NCBI RefSeq assembly: GCF_016859285.1
Contig: NC_053422.1
Coordinates: 14,558,501-14,622,500 of the forward strand
From: Xiphias gladius
Lineage: Eukaryota; Chordata; Actinopteri; Istiophoriformes; Xiphiidae
DNA length: 64,000 bases
Direction: 5' to 3'
Part shown: positions 23,743 to 37,401 of the stretch, piece after piece
Numbering within the stretch: position 1 is the first letter of the stretch
Layout: the number at the start of each line of letters is the position of its first letter
Notes under the pieces: generated by a model
Databases searched by the model: none
Told to the model about the DNA's origin: nothing
The model's input: the letters and a program-made list of their open reading frames with translations, nothing else
Position numbers and translations under genes: made by a program

Positions 23743-23812
<70 letters not shown>
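23743..23812. repeat. (TG)n microsatellite
   Basis: Pure TG tract of about 70 bp, 54 bp from the preceding one. Confidence 0.95.
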
Positions 23813-23813
<1 letters not shown>

Positions 23814-26800
23814 CAGAAGGCTCCCACTGGAATGAATTATTTAGAGGAGAGTCTCCTTTACTTATCCACAGCTGACTGGCCGTAGGCACGAACCGTTCTG
23901 CTCCCGACGACACAAGAGACTACCCTAATTCACCATCCGCCCTCCTGCAGTATGCCCCACTCTCACCCTACAACCCCACCCCAACTTTTCCCCAGCATGC
24001 TCTGATGGTCCCCTGCAGATGTCCCTTCATCACATCCTTGTTTCTTTGGGTCCCTCAAAGGCTGAGAAGAGACAGTGAAGAAGACAAGGACAAGGATAAA
24101 GAGGGAAACATGTGAGATTGCTTAAAAGATAAACAAGTGAAGCTTGTAAAAGAATTATGTCCATTTTTTTGCAAAACCTTTTGATCACAAAAGCATGAAA
24201 TTAAATCCTGCAGACACACCCGCTGCGACAAGTCTGTCATCCTGGAGTCCTGCTATCCAGGAGCTGGATGCTAAGAATCGGCGTCAACAGTAAGGAGTCA
24301 TGTAAAATATTCATCCATGGGGCTGGCTTAATAATGTATTATCCCTCAATTTAGCACCAAGAGCTTTGCTGTGCTCTGCCTTGCTCTGACTGCCATCGTG
24401 TACTTGAAGTCCAATCACTCAAGAAAGATTCACTGCTTAAAAATATCGAACTTCCACCATTACAAATTCAGATTAAAGTGGCTGCAGCTTTCCAGAAGCA
24501 GCAAACACGCGCGTGTTTCTGAAAATATTTTATAAGTGGCATCCAAAAATGTTTAAGAGAGATATCTTTGTATGTTAGGGAGGAATGGGAGGTTTAACGG
24601 GAAGCAGATTTTAAAACAATGAAGTGTTGTCGGGCTTTTTTACTATTTCTTACCCTGTGGAAAGTTTGAACTAAATAAACTGGAAAATTGCATGCATCAT
24701 ACAAATACTGTCCAAATATTGCTGAATTGGCTGGTTCTCTGAGTGATCTTTTCATTCTGTGGCAGCCAGGTGCTGATGTGACCCTGTTGGCCAGCAGACA
24801 ACGACTAGACTCCATCCATCCCATGATGCAAATGTAGTGAGATCAATTCTGAAGTGGGCACATATGGACTCACATTAATGCACACACACACTATCACTGT
24901 CTCACTCTGTCTCTCTGTTTCTCGCTCTCAATTCCTCAGGTGATGTGTCACCCCCCCCCTTCTTGAACACACACACACACACACACTCACAGAAATGTGC
25001 ACACGCTCATTCAGAGCACATGAGTGGGGATTAAGTGTGAGTGGTTGAGTTGTTGGGAGCCACAGGGTGGGCCGTTGCAAAGCCAGAGTCAGACTCCAAT
25101 CTGACTTGAGGGGGAAAGGGTTGCATTTCGTTGCTTCACCACCCTGAACTTTCTGTGTTGTGTGTGTGTGTGTCTGTGTGTACGTGCGTGTCATTGCTGA
25201 TAGGCACATTCAGACTCACCCGTGACGTTTGTTGGAAAAATAGAGGCGCTTCAAAGAAAAAATCCTTTGCTGTGCTTTATGCTTTTGAGTTGCTGTTTGT
25301 GCCACTTGCCAGATTGTTGTTTCAGCAAGTGGTACACCCTCACTTCACCCTGCAATTTCTGGAATTGTCATCAAAAATCGAACTATGTGTAGCTGCAATG
25401 TCCAAAACTACAAAGGATAAAAATAACCCTTATTTGTAAAGCACTCCTTAAAACAGTTACAAAGTCCTTCACCATTGAGATATAAAAGACAAAGGACTGA
25501 TCGGTAAAGCTGAAAGGTCAGTAAAGTAAGACAGTCATAATACATAAATAAACATATAATTCCAGTAGTTTAAATATTATTATAATTTGAAATACATCCT
25601 CACCTAACATGTCGGTATTACAATATGAATGTACCTCTGTTTGCATGTATGAGACATGGATCCTAGCCTACAGTTCTTTATATATTTGCAGTGTTGTATA
25701 TATTTGCCTCATTTCTCCAATCCTCCAATCCTGTGCTTCGGCTGCAGACGTTGGTACTCAGAGAAGTATTGCGTGTGAGTGACGGAGCAATATTCATACA
25801 GTTCCTCACTCATATTTTCCCAGGGGAGGGTCCACTGTTACATTGTTAGTTGCAGTGGTACCATTGTTTAAGACACATCAAGTTAATAATACACACTATG
25901 ATACAGGACTTGAGAAGATTTTGACACACTGATATTGTCAACTAGACTAGTATGTCTCAAATAACAGATCAGGATCATCCATATGTCACTGACAGATCAT
26001 TGGCTCTCGTGCTGCTCACTAAAATTAACACGTTAAGAAGTGAAAGAACAAAGAATGGAAGAAAATCATGGTATTACTTATAAATAGCTATAACTGCAGT
26101 AGGAGATCAAGAAAAGCTCAATTAAAAGGCCAGTGATTGAATTAAAAATCAATCTGGAAAACTTTTTAAGCTCCTAAAACCTTTATAATACTGAACTGAA
26201 ATGCACATGTCTCTTCATTGAAAATGTGCCTGCTGTAGGTGAATACATTTTTAAATATCCAATATTTCCAATCAGTAAAATTGGCTCAACATTGACCCAG
26301 TAATAAGGCATTCGACCAGGTCTGCTCCGAGCTGCTAGACAACAGGAAAAAATAAAATCAAGCAAAGTACAACTGAGTGCGTCTATTTTTGCACTGCTGA
26401 CTTCTTGTGTTTTGGTGTTGAACAGACAGCTCCTGTAAAGTCTTCATATCTTTTAATTATCTGTATTCTAGGGCAGTCTGTTAATTCCTTCTTCCGAAAG
26501 ACTTTTTGCATCAGATGGAAAATGACATGAAACACAGGTCATTAGGTAGTATCTCTGCAAACTGTCTGCACTACATCACTTACAATGATTGCAAAAATCC
26601 AACACACTTTCTTTTTGCCTATAAGCTGTCAGTGCCCACTTTCCACCGACCCATTCTGATGACCTACTATGCTATGTGGTTTCATATAGTTTCTATTTCC
26701 CATCCATTCTCTCTCTTTCCTCCCTGCATTCCTTCCCCTGCATCCTCTCTCCCTCTCCCTCTACCTTCAGCCTTTTTTTTCTTATTCTACAGGGACTGAT

Positions 26801-27027
26801 TATTCTTTAACTGAAAAGCTTAAAACCCTGTGCGATTGTCTTACATTAGTCCTTTCCCAATAGCTTAATGGTATGTTTATGTGTATTCCATAGAATGCAC
26901 ATAAACACACTGATGCAATGTATCTAATATGAATAGAAATCCTTTCTTGATACTTCACTGGAAAAATGCTCTTTCAAGGTTATTCCCTCTTGATGTTATA
27001 TGCATAAACATGATGTGTTCTATATCT
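23813..27027. other. Intergenic, no gene recognised
   Basis: Contains a short (AC)n tract at 24966-24986. No exon or RNA gene recognised. Confidence 0.5.
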
Positions 27028-27305
27028 TCATCCATTTTATAAAAAACTTATCCTGTAATGGTTGTGAAGAGCTGGAAACTATCCCAGCTTACACCGGAAA
27101 GGAAGCAGCATACACTTGAGGCAGGTGGCCACACAGACAGATGATCTAAATTCAATTTTATAAAGTCTGAATTTCACCTTACCTTTCTGTCTTTGTATTG
27201 TGGGAGAGAACCGTAGCACTGGAGGAAACCCGCACAGAGATCATGGGGAGATCATGCAAATTCTAGACAGAGGTTGAGTCAAGGACCTTCTTTATTGTAA
27301 GAAAT
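27028..27305. repeat. Degenerate dispersed fish repeat
   Basis: It preserves, in order, CATCCATTTTATA, CTTATCCTGTAATGG, ACTATCCCAGC, CACACAGACAGA, GGAGGAAACCCGCACAGA and GGGAGATCATGCAAATTC. This is the layout of a very common fish repeat whose consensus ends in text like 'aacatgcaaactcc'. Heavily mutated, non-coding. Confidence 0.6.
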
Positions 27306-27742
27306 GACTTGAGACAGGTTTGCCATTTTAACTCTTTTTACAAGTTTAATCTACACGGTGAAATTCAAAGTGTTTCTTTACACTGTGAGTTCGCACTGAT
27401 GGTGTGAATTTATGTGCGGTGCATAATTATACTTAGTGTGACCACATGTGGAAAACACATCATCATTAAAGGTGTACAGCCGTAGCCAGTGTCCTTCTCA
27501 GAAGCCATGCATAATTCACTTATATTTTACAAAGGTATGTACAGGGAAACATAGAGATGATTGCAGGTACTTTACAACAAAAAAAACTATTCTGAAGAAA
27601 AATGTGGCATCCATCAAATTAACTTGACATCACAAGATCGTACATGTCATTACCAGCTGCCAAAAAAATAGTTTAATGATTTTCTTTCATTTAGAAATTA
27701 TAGAGGGACATACTGGTCCACATTTCTCAAAGGTGTATTGAC

Positions 27743-27748
27743 TTTATT
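27743..27748 (-). terminator. chrna6: Candidate polyadenylation signal of chrna6
   Basis: AATAAA on the minus strand, about 665 nt after the chrna6 stop codon. Another lies at 27291-27296. Confidence 0.35.
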
Positions 27749-28412
27749 GCACTGACTTATGATAAGAAAGTGCTACTACAAAGCTCACAAAGCTATTCAG
27801 GTTATTTTCTTAGTGATTTGTATCTTAAGAGATTCTTCTACTGTAATTATAATAATAATTACTTAAATAATTACCTGACAATGTTAAACATTGTATAAGA
27901 CTGTACAATAACAAATTCTGAGTGGATATTTTCAGTAAGACGCAAAGAGTGGAAATGCAGAGAAGAAGGGACACAATGGGAGACACAAGACGATCACAAA
28001 GAGATAAGCTGTAGGCAGTGGCAAGTCAAAACATGGCACAGGAGAGGAGAGGAGAATAACAGAGGAGGGAAAGGAGGAGAGCAGATGTGATAATAATCAT
28101 GGCTGAAAAACATAAACTGCGGTGGAGAGGAGAAGAATTGGATAACAGCATTGCATGCACATTGACAGGGTAAGTCATGTGAGGAAACAGACAGCTGAGG
28201 GCTAGAAATGATGGCTGATGATGGAGTCCCAGAGAAGAGTGAGGGACAGAAAGAGGAGAGACAAAAAGCCAGAGATGGAGAAAGAAGACAGCCCAGTATT
28301 TGATGTGAAAGAGCTACAGGAAGCATAATTCCCATAATAATTCAAGTGGGTTAAAGAGACAGACAGAAGTAGACAAAAAGAGAGAGAAAGAGACAGGACA
28401 AAATCAAGTGCC

Positions 28413-28538
28413 TCATTTTAAAAAGCTGATGAGCGGCTGGAGGAAGAGTCCTAGAGTTCCCAGCACGCACACTGTCACAAAAACCCACAGGAAGATCCTG
28501 TCAATGACCATGGCGACGTACTTCCAGTCATCCTCCAC
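28413..28538 (-). CDS. chrna6: chrna6 coding exon 7 (terminal)
   Basis: Encodes [18 protein letters not shown], the M4 helix and ISFLK; stop TGA at 28415-28413. Acceptor TCTCCTCAG|. Confidence 0.93.
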   Translation of the reverse strand: MEDDWKYVAMVIDRIFLWVFVTVCVLGTLGLFLQPLISFLK

Positions 28539-31500
28539 CTGAGGAGAGGAAAGAAGCAAATTTAGATGAGTACATAAGAAAAAAGACAAAATATCTAGGG
28601 CACGCAAGTTCGTATGAACTAGCAATGCTCTCTCTTCCCTAAAAGACTCCCAGCGACCTTTGCTTAATGGTAATTGTGAAATCTCTAGCAAAGGCACAAA
28701 CCGTCACATTCACAGCATGTCACTGTGTCAACACTATAGAGTTGTATGGCTCTAAGGAGTATGCGTGTTTGTGTGTAAGATACGCTAAGAGAACCACCAG
28801 TGTTTACTGCCATGCTATTGTTAGAGTTTGTACAGTGTGTGTGTGTGTGTATAGTATGTTTATTCCTTGATCAGTCAGGTGTGGACGATAGGATCATGGC
28901 TGCACTGACCATAATGCCATTATGTGCCTATAGAGGAGGCTATTCTACAGGACTCAAAGAAAGATCCCAGCTTTGCTAAGAAAAGATGGAGCTGAGGCAA
29001 CAAACATATCAGGACCATCCAGAGTGTGCAGGAGGCACACGCAAAGCCCTCCGTCTGCAAACAAGCAGCTTTATACTCCCTTTATAGCTCCATTTAAATG
29101 GTTTCCACACCATTTACCAAGCTAGGTAGAAATTCACACATTGCAGAGATAACACACATGCAGTATAGCTCTGTTGTGTATCTTTGTGTATGTGTGCATT
29201 ATGGGTACAAAATCTATTCACTATTCTATCTATTGTGCTTGTGTTTGTGTCTCCCTTTAGGAGGTAATAGGCAATATGGGTATGAGTATGAGTATGAGTA
29301 TGAGTATGATTGTGCAAGTAAGAGTATGTAAAAACAATACTCGATAACCAGGGATATTGTCTTTTTTATTCCTCACATTGTTCTTCCTTGTCAAAAAACT
29401 GCCACCTACATTACATACAATGCAACTCGGATGCCAACAGTTCGGTTAGAGACTCAGGTCTGTTATGCTAGTAGTGGCTAATGTAGCCTCAAGCGGAGTT
29501 GGGGAGCGGGCTACAGAGGTCTGGTAGGCTCACTTCTTTCTAACTCTAACCCCCATTTTCACTTTCAAACTTGTAGTCTTCAGACCCAACTGACGCTGAC
29601 TCAGTTGATGCCACTTCAAGCAACTCTTCAGATTTCACACAGCTCTCTCTAGAGCCAAAAAAGGCTTTATACAACTTGTTTCACATATGCAGTAGTACTC
29701 CCCAAGACCTGTAAGCAGAGTGATGTGTAAAATCAGACGACTTCGCCTTGTTTTGTTTTTTTCCATTTGTCGTATACAACAAGAAGTACTGAGTATTGTT
29801 ATTTCTTTTGTAAGAATAGAGACCACCGTGAGAGGAGAAGTCTCTCTCTCACTGCACACTTGCCGATTATCAGTGTGAATCATAGTATTATTAGACCTTC
29901 TGCTGAGAAATGTTTTAAATCTAATGGGAAGATGAAATCTACTGCAATCATTCCCAAAATACATGGCAAACAATAAATACATTTCGTTATCTCTAAGTTG
30001 ATTGTCCCTTTCAAAAATCCACGGAAGCAGATTTTGCAGAAAAAAACACAGACAACTAAAACTGTATACTTGTTTACATACCTCTTTGGCTTTGTTGCGA
30101 GTTCTCATGTTCTCTGCGATGTACTTCACACTCTCGATGGCCTGCTTGATCTCCGGTGACACTACGGAGAAGGCAACAACAGCATTGACAGGCGATGGGG
30201 CATTCAGGGGCCTGGGAGGCTTGGGCAGCTCTGATTCTTGAAGCCCCTGGGTCTGGGGTGCCTGGGGAGGAGGAGGGGGCACCATAGGGGGAGGGACAGG
30301 AGTCGGCACCTCCTTGCCTCTATAGGGGCACCTCCTGTTCATATCCCGGTTCATGTCACGGTTCATGTCGCCATACTCCACACAGTTCATGGAGCCACCA
30401 GCTGAGGAGGCCCCTCCTCCCCCCGCGCCACCATCCAGTGTTGGACAGGCTACACCCCCAGTTATACCTCCAACACTTACACCTCCAGAGCAACTTCCTT
30501 CTCCTATGCTGTTCTTTCTCTTCTTTTTTCCTCTGCTGCTCCCTCCTCCTCCTCCTCCTCCTCCTCCTCCCGTCCCTGCTGTAATACTAGCAGGTGCGGA
30601 GCAGCCCTGGTCAATTGGACGCCTCATCAGCATCACCCTTGGTAGCACCCCAAGGAACACAGCCCTCACCCATTCCGGCATCGTGTGAGTCATTGGGGTG
30701 CGGTAGTGGACGTTCAGCACAAAGACAGTGATGACGATGCTGAGCGTGACAAAAATCATGGTGAAGAGGAGGTACTCGCCGATCAGAGGGATGACGAGTG
30801 ACGTTGAAGGGATGGTCTCGGTGATGACCAGCAGGAACACAGTGAGGGAGAGGAGGACGGATATACACAGAGTGACCTTCTCGCCACAGTCAGACGGGAG
30901 GTAGAAGACCAGCACTGTGAGGAAGGAGATGAGGAGGCAAGGTATGATGAGGTTGATGGTATAGAAGAGCGGCAGGCGACGGATGTAGAAGGAGTAGGTG
31001 ATGTCCGGGTAGATCTCCTCGCAGCAGTTATACTTGATGTCATGCTTGTATCCAGGTGCATCGATGATCTCCCACTCTCCACTTTCCCAGAAGTCTTTCA
31101 GGTTCACCTGAGGTTATAGACATTAAGTTATTTTTAGGTCTCAGGTTTCTGTTTCTGAAATTCAAAATCAAGTCAGTTTAAAGTGACAAGATGTGGATTG
31201 TTCAGCACATTCAAAAGTTGTCATCTCAAAACTGTGATGCCACATTAAATGTTTTCTGACATGAAGATGAGGAGATTTCACTTCCCAAACTTCCCCAAAT
31301 CGAGGATATGATCACATAAAAAAAGTAATTGTGGCTTAGTACTGAAATGTTCCTGCTAAGAATTACAAAGCTCTCACAAAAGATAAAATACAAATTCCAC
31401 AAAACAGCAAAATACTGCACAGCAAACACAGTACGTCGTGTAAAATAACGACCAGCATTTCTCCCCTGTGACCTAGACAGACCCACTGACCTTTGAGCCA

Positions 31501-33043
31501 ATGAGCACCAGGTCAATCTTGGCCTTGTCGTAGGTCCAGGAGCCAAACTTCATGGAGCAGTTCTGGTAGTCAAAGGGGAAGTAGGTGATGTCCATGGGGC
31601 AAGAGGATTTGAAAATAGCCGGAGGGATCCAGGTGATGGTGCCATCAAACTTCAGCAGAGCCTTGGTTTTATCTTCCACAAGGAAATAACCTACAGCACT
31701 GTGACAGAGCATTTTCAAGGAGATGTAAATGTCATTTTACTAAAAGGCCATTAGAACATTTAACTCAAACGGTCAGATGATAGTGCACATAGACTATAAT
31801 ATTAATTTTAGCATGTAGGAAGAAGAATAAGGAAGTGTAAAATTATGAAAAAGAGGGCTAACCACATCATGGCACTACTGCCAAAGCCATCTAAGTGGTA
31901 GCTACAACAAAAATGATCTAATAGAAAGATATGCAAGACTTGCTTATTTACACATTAATATGTGGTTACCTATGATGGGTGATGTCTATTTAAAGCTTCT
32001 TTTCCAAAAGAGAGGGCAAGAAATGACATACATGGCACCACATCATCTAGATTTTCACAGAAAATGGACTTGAGAAAATAAAAACAAAATTATTGCCGAA
32101 AAAGCTTGAAAATGGCTGTGTCTCTCAGCATATTAGGTCTTAAACCTCTCACCATCTGTGAACAACACTTACTTGTTATACAAAACAATGTCTGGCCTCC
32201 AAATTTTATTGGAAGGAACTCTTATGAACTCAATTCCATCGTATTCAACAGGGACCCATCTCAGTTTATAATCGTTCCAAACCTGAAAGATAGACAAAAA
32301 ATCAGCGTAATTCACTGTGTACAAATAACATGGCAGACATCACATGTAAAATGAGACGTCACTCACATGCCGCAGCCATAGATTGGTTTCCATAATCTGA
32401 TTCACCTCATCCTGTAAAGATGAAAAGGGCACATTACTCAACAGAGCGAAAAGAAATTTAGATGAATGGATGACCCATACGCTTTTATAGAACATGTTAT
32501 TTCTTTGTTTAAAGACAATTAGTTGCTCACTCTCTATTCTTACCACTTTGACCAGTTGGGATATGGAGACCTCAAACTCCACTGTGACTGGATCAGATAC
32601 ATTCTCCACTGGTCGGATGAACTGGTTGTACCTCCGGAACAACCTCCGAAATAATCTGTCCTCCGCTTTGGATGAAAAGCAGCCTAATGAAACAGAGAAG
32701 AGGAAGAGGAAGAAATGGAGGAAGCATAAAATGAAAATGAACATTTATAATGACATAAAGGCACTGAGAGAAGGGCAAAAAATGTCACTTTACATTTGCT
32801 GTGTTAAAATGTGTGTGTTGAAAAGCCCTCCAAGACCGTAGCTGCAAGAAAACTAAACTTGACTTCAACATTACTAAAAGCTCAGACACTCAAAATGATT
32901 TAACATTAGTGTCTACTAACAAAATATTATACATAATTGTTATGTTCTCATTAAGGGTTAAGTTAAGCCATTAAAAAATCTGTAATTTGATATTTCCTCA
33001 ATGTCTTCTCTTTCACTTTCCAGCTACAGCAGACAGACTAAGC

Positions 33044-33129
<86 letters not shown>

Positions 33130-36100
33130 CCTACATGTTAAATTAGAGGATCGGTTAACCAAAATCACAAAAGCATATTTCCTCACTCATTACCAGAGAG
33201 ATTTAGCTGTGCAGATAGTTTTACTTTATTTTCGGATGTTTTTTAGAGAAATGCCTCTGGGACTACTGGGGGCAAAAAAACCCAAACTATGGGGTGAGTA
33301 GGGAAACGGAAAATGCAGTGTTTTAGTTTGATTTAGGTGAAATGACCATGTAACTGTTTAGTCAATGTCTCTTTGCACTGGATGGAGTGAAGGCTGCAAG
33401 AGATCGAAGAGTGTTATGCGAGGCAATTTATTTACATGTCTGCACAATGAAGTTAAAGCCTGAGAGCTTTCAGGAAATCTCCAAAGGAACAATTCTCTAA
33501 GTAAAAAAGAATGACGTTTCCCTGAGTGTGTCAGCGCAAGTGTTTGTGCCCTTTGTAAGGTTGGATTGAAGGTCACACTGTGGAAAACTGCCACTAGTAA
33601 CAGGGATTACTGGGATGGCACATAGATCCACGCCTGTCCAAGCAGAAAATGTTGCCTCTCTTGGGACAGCACACACTCACACCACCAGCACAACCTCAAA
33701 AACACTGTGCCAGTGGCTTCAACGGTGGCTCCAAATCCTCTATAACCCTTTTGGTTTGGTCAACTAAACACAGGGCACCAACTGAGTTTAGAGACTTCCA
33801 TGTCAGCCACTGAAACACTGGTAGTCAGTCCTCTTGTGCGTCCTTGGATTTTGAACTGACTGAGACAACTAACAACACGTTTGTTTTTTTTAAAGCAGAG
33901 GTCAACCTCTCCCATCCTACTGTAGCTCTCAAGTCAAGAAGTGACGCAATGATTATTCAACACAGGCCCAAGACATCAAACTTGCACTTAGCAAGCTACG
34001 TGAACCATTTTAGAGATGGAGGAGAATGTGCTTTACCAAAAGGGCAAATGGGGCACAGCCCATATACACACAAATAGCCACCTCCACTTCAGGTTTGTTT
34101 CCTTGACAACAACTAAATAAAACATGGTCTTTTAATGGGATACTTTCTTTCTTTGCGAGTCAGTTAACTCTCTACAAACCAGAAGCATGTAAAACTGGTT
34201 CAGAACTCTACAACAATATTTTTCCTGTCAACTTACTCCACATCATCTACACCAGTATCATCTCTTAATAAATTGCATGTCATGTCTCATCACTGATATT
34301 TATAGAAGGAGGAACAACTGAAATACTGTGTAGTTATCTACAAGTTTGCCTTCGAGGCAGTCTTTCACGGCAAACGTTAGTGGCAAAGCCACTGATCAAA
34401 ATATGGACTGACAGTATAAGCTGCAATAATTAGTTGCAGGCTCTTAAACTAGTTAACCTAAGCAACTGTCACGTGGCTGGAGTGTAAGTGCAGTTAACTA
34501 GGCGATTGTTGCTTTCTATAGAGATATAGACTTTGAAAATGAGAATACAGTATATGTGTACTTTCAGTAGGGACAGTGCTTTCATAAAACATAATTATTT
34601 GAAGAACCTATATGCTCAAACAAATATTTCATTTTCACTTTCCATACAGCCATGAAGCAGTTCTTCCCTTTATTGCTGCTGGGAGTACACTTAGACGGAT
34701 ATCTTGCAGAGATACATTCAGATTACAGTCTGTCTGGTTTCTCATTTCGGTAGACTTGTTCATTTGCTCTATGTTCAAAAATAAGACTTGCCAAGGCAAG
34801 GGAAATAACAATCTAATTGAATTTTGTCCCTTGTTGATTTATATTAGGGACTATTTAAATCTAAAGCATGTCAATGAATGTTACAGTCTAGCAATAATTT
34901 TACGAAAACACTGTGCATAACGCCTTAAACCATTTAATGTATACAGTAAAACTTTTATTTAAAATCACAGGGGATTAACACAGCTCAGGGCTAGACGCAT
35001 CTTACAGAACTAAAAGTTCAATTTCTAAAACACTCACAAAACTTATATAATCGCTACTTCTGGTGCACATAAAACAATGAACAAACACAAGTATGACTCC
35101 AGACGATTTTAAGTTGCACATAAAGGTCGAAATCAAAACATGAACAGAATGCTGCCATAAAATGGGAAAGTATGCAATGACTATCCTACCCCCCTCCCCC
35201 AAGTTATGGTGAGGTGTGAGTCTCACTTAATTTCAGTGGAGGCAGATGCCAGCTGCATTGCTTTCATCAGAGTCACCACTCTGATATTTGAGTTAGCTGA
35301 TTTTATTTTATTTTAATGCTTCAAATACTCTCATTTTAACAGGAAAAGTTTTAATACAAAACTATTCCAAGAAGTTGACTGACAACAAATAAAACTAAAA
35401 CCCGTCAGATCTAGTTCTAGTACTGTACTGTATGGGTCAAAACATTATACTACAGTGTCTTCAAAATTCTTAAGAATTTTTCTGAGGTCACTGGCAGCAG
35501 CAAGCTGAGTCTTAAAGCTTAATGAAAAGGCCTCTCTCTGGAGACGCTTGTGTAATTTTCAGCTCTTGGTACCTGCCTTAAAAACTGCCTGCTGCTCCCT
35601 GATTCGCTGCACTGCCAGAACCTTGTTTAAGCCTCTAATAGGGCAAGGGGAAGCCAGGGCAATTAAAATCAGTCAATTGATTGGACCTTTTGTTCACTGT
35701 GACAAAAAAAAAATGAAGCCAATCATTTTTTCCCTTCATCTGTCGGCACAGTCACTCCCTTAATTCCCCTCTTTGTTCTGCCACTGAAGATCTTACATAT
35801 CCCTGAGTTAAAGGAAGTTAATTATAACCATTTCACTTTAACCTCAGTTGATTCTGCATGCGACTTTTACTGATTGCCACATTCCCTGGCATTTAATGTA
35901 AGGATTACATTTGTGTGGCACAGAGTGTATTTATGAGTGTGCACATGAAAGCAACAGGCAGGGAGTGATAAAACATAATATACACTAAGCAAATATACAC
36001 TCCCTCTTGTAGTGATCAAGTTAAATTTAAAATCCAAAGCACATGTAATTTCACTTGATCCAGCTGTGGAATTATATCACATGTAATAGGCTCATAAAGC

Positions 36101-37351
36101 TTTGAGCTTCTATTATGCTCAGATGATGTTTCAGGCCTAGCAAAACTCTATATTGAAAGGAGACTAACAGGCTATACTCGTGCTAGCAGCTCTGCTAGGC
36201 TTAATGCTTTGAACTGAATGCTAACGTGCAGATGTTTAGCAGGTATAATGTTCACCCTGTTTACCATTTAAGTTTAGCGTGTTTGCGTGCTAAGATTTGC
36301 CTATTAAGACTAAACACAAAGTACAGCTGAGGGTGCTGGCAGTTACGTAAGTTCTAGATGAATTAAAATTTTGATCTGATGATGGCGTTAGGTGAAAAGT
36401 TAAGGGATCAGAGGAAGAGTCAGGATATCACCAAAGTTTTTTGGATACATCCTCTGGGGACCATAAATTTCATGACAGTTCATCCTGCAATAGCTGTTGA
36501 GAAATTGAAGTTTGGACTAAAGTAATGGACAGACCAACACTTCCATTGCTAGATTCACAGCACTAACACGGCTAAAACCTGACAATTAGGATTGTCAAAA
36601 ATTGCCTCAAAAGTCACTAACAAAATGTGTCTTGTCTTTTATCAGCTTACTTGTCTCAAGCTTTACAAAGTTGTTGATCATTGTAGACAAAAATGCCTAT
36701 GCCTCTGATGATGAAAGTTACGTGAAATCAGCATGACAGTCATGTTAAATTTTACCAGACTTGTGCTCTTTCCTTCCCCTGTCTTTGTGATGCGGTAACA
36801 AAGTGATAAGCCTTTATTCTGACGCAGATGAAGCCAAATCAAGCAGTCATCCATTTCACCCTTAAATAGCCACATTGATTTAGAATTAGCAAGTCAAAGT
36901 GAGTCTGTCTCTGTCTCTCATGGCTTCAGGAGCCTAAAGCTGCAGAAAGACCCGTTGCCTATGGGAGGCTCTTTGATCAGGCATGTGCTTAACAGGATGA
37001 GCCTGGGAGCGAGTGGTGGACACTCTGAAGGAACTAATTACCCTCCAATAATACACTGCTGACAGTGTGTGTGAGCGCATGGAAAAGAGATACAAAGAGA
37101 GAGAGAGAGACAGTGGAGAGCGGAGATAGAAGGAGAAAAGTGACAGGCAGAACAAGCAGAGAAAAGCCAGATAGTGTGTGTTTGCTCTCCAGGGTTTTTG
37201 ATGGCCTGACCATGACATGCTGAATGACGCACCAGAGGATCCACAGTGATTACTGCATGTGCTGTGACTATCTCATTAAGCATATGGTGCATTTTTTACC
37301 CTATGTGTGTTTTCATGTATGAGGGCTAGCCTATATACAGTACATACATGT

Positions 37352-37401
<50 letters not shown>

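Noticed and set aside
23599..23913. Frames rich in His-Thr or Cys-Val
   Set aside because: They are translations of TG/CA microsatellites here and at 4789, 43531, 63241 and elsewhere.
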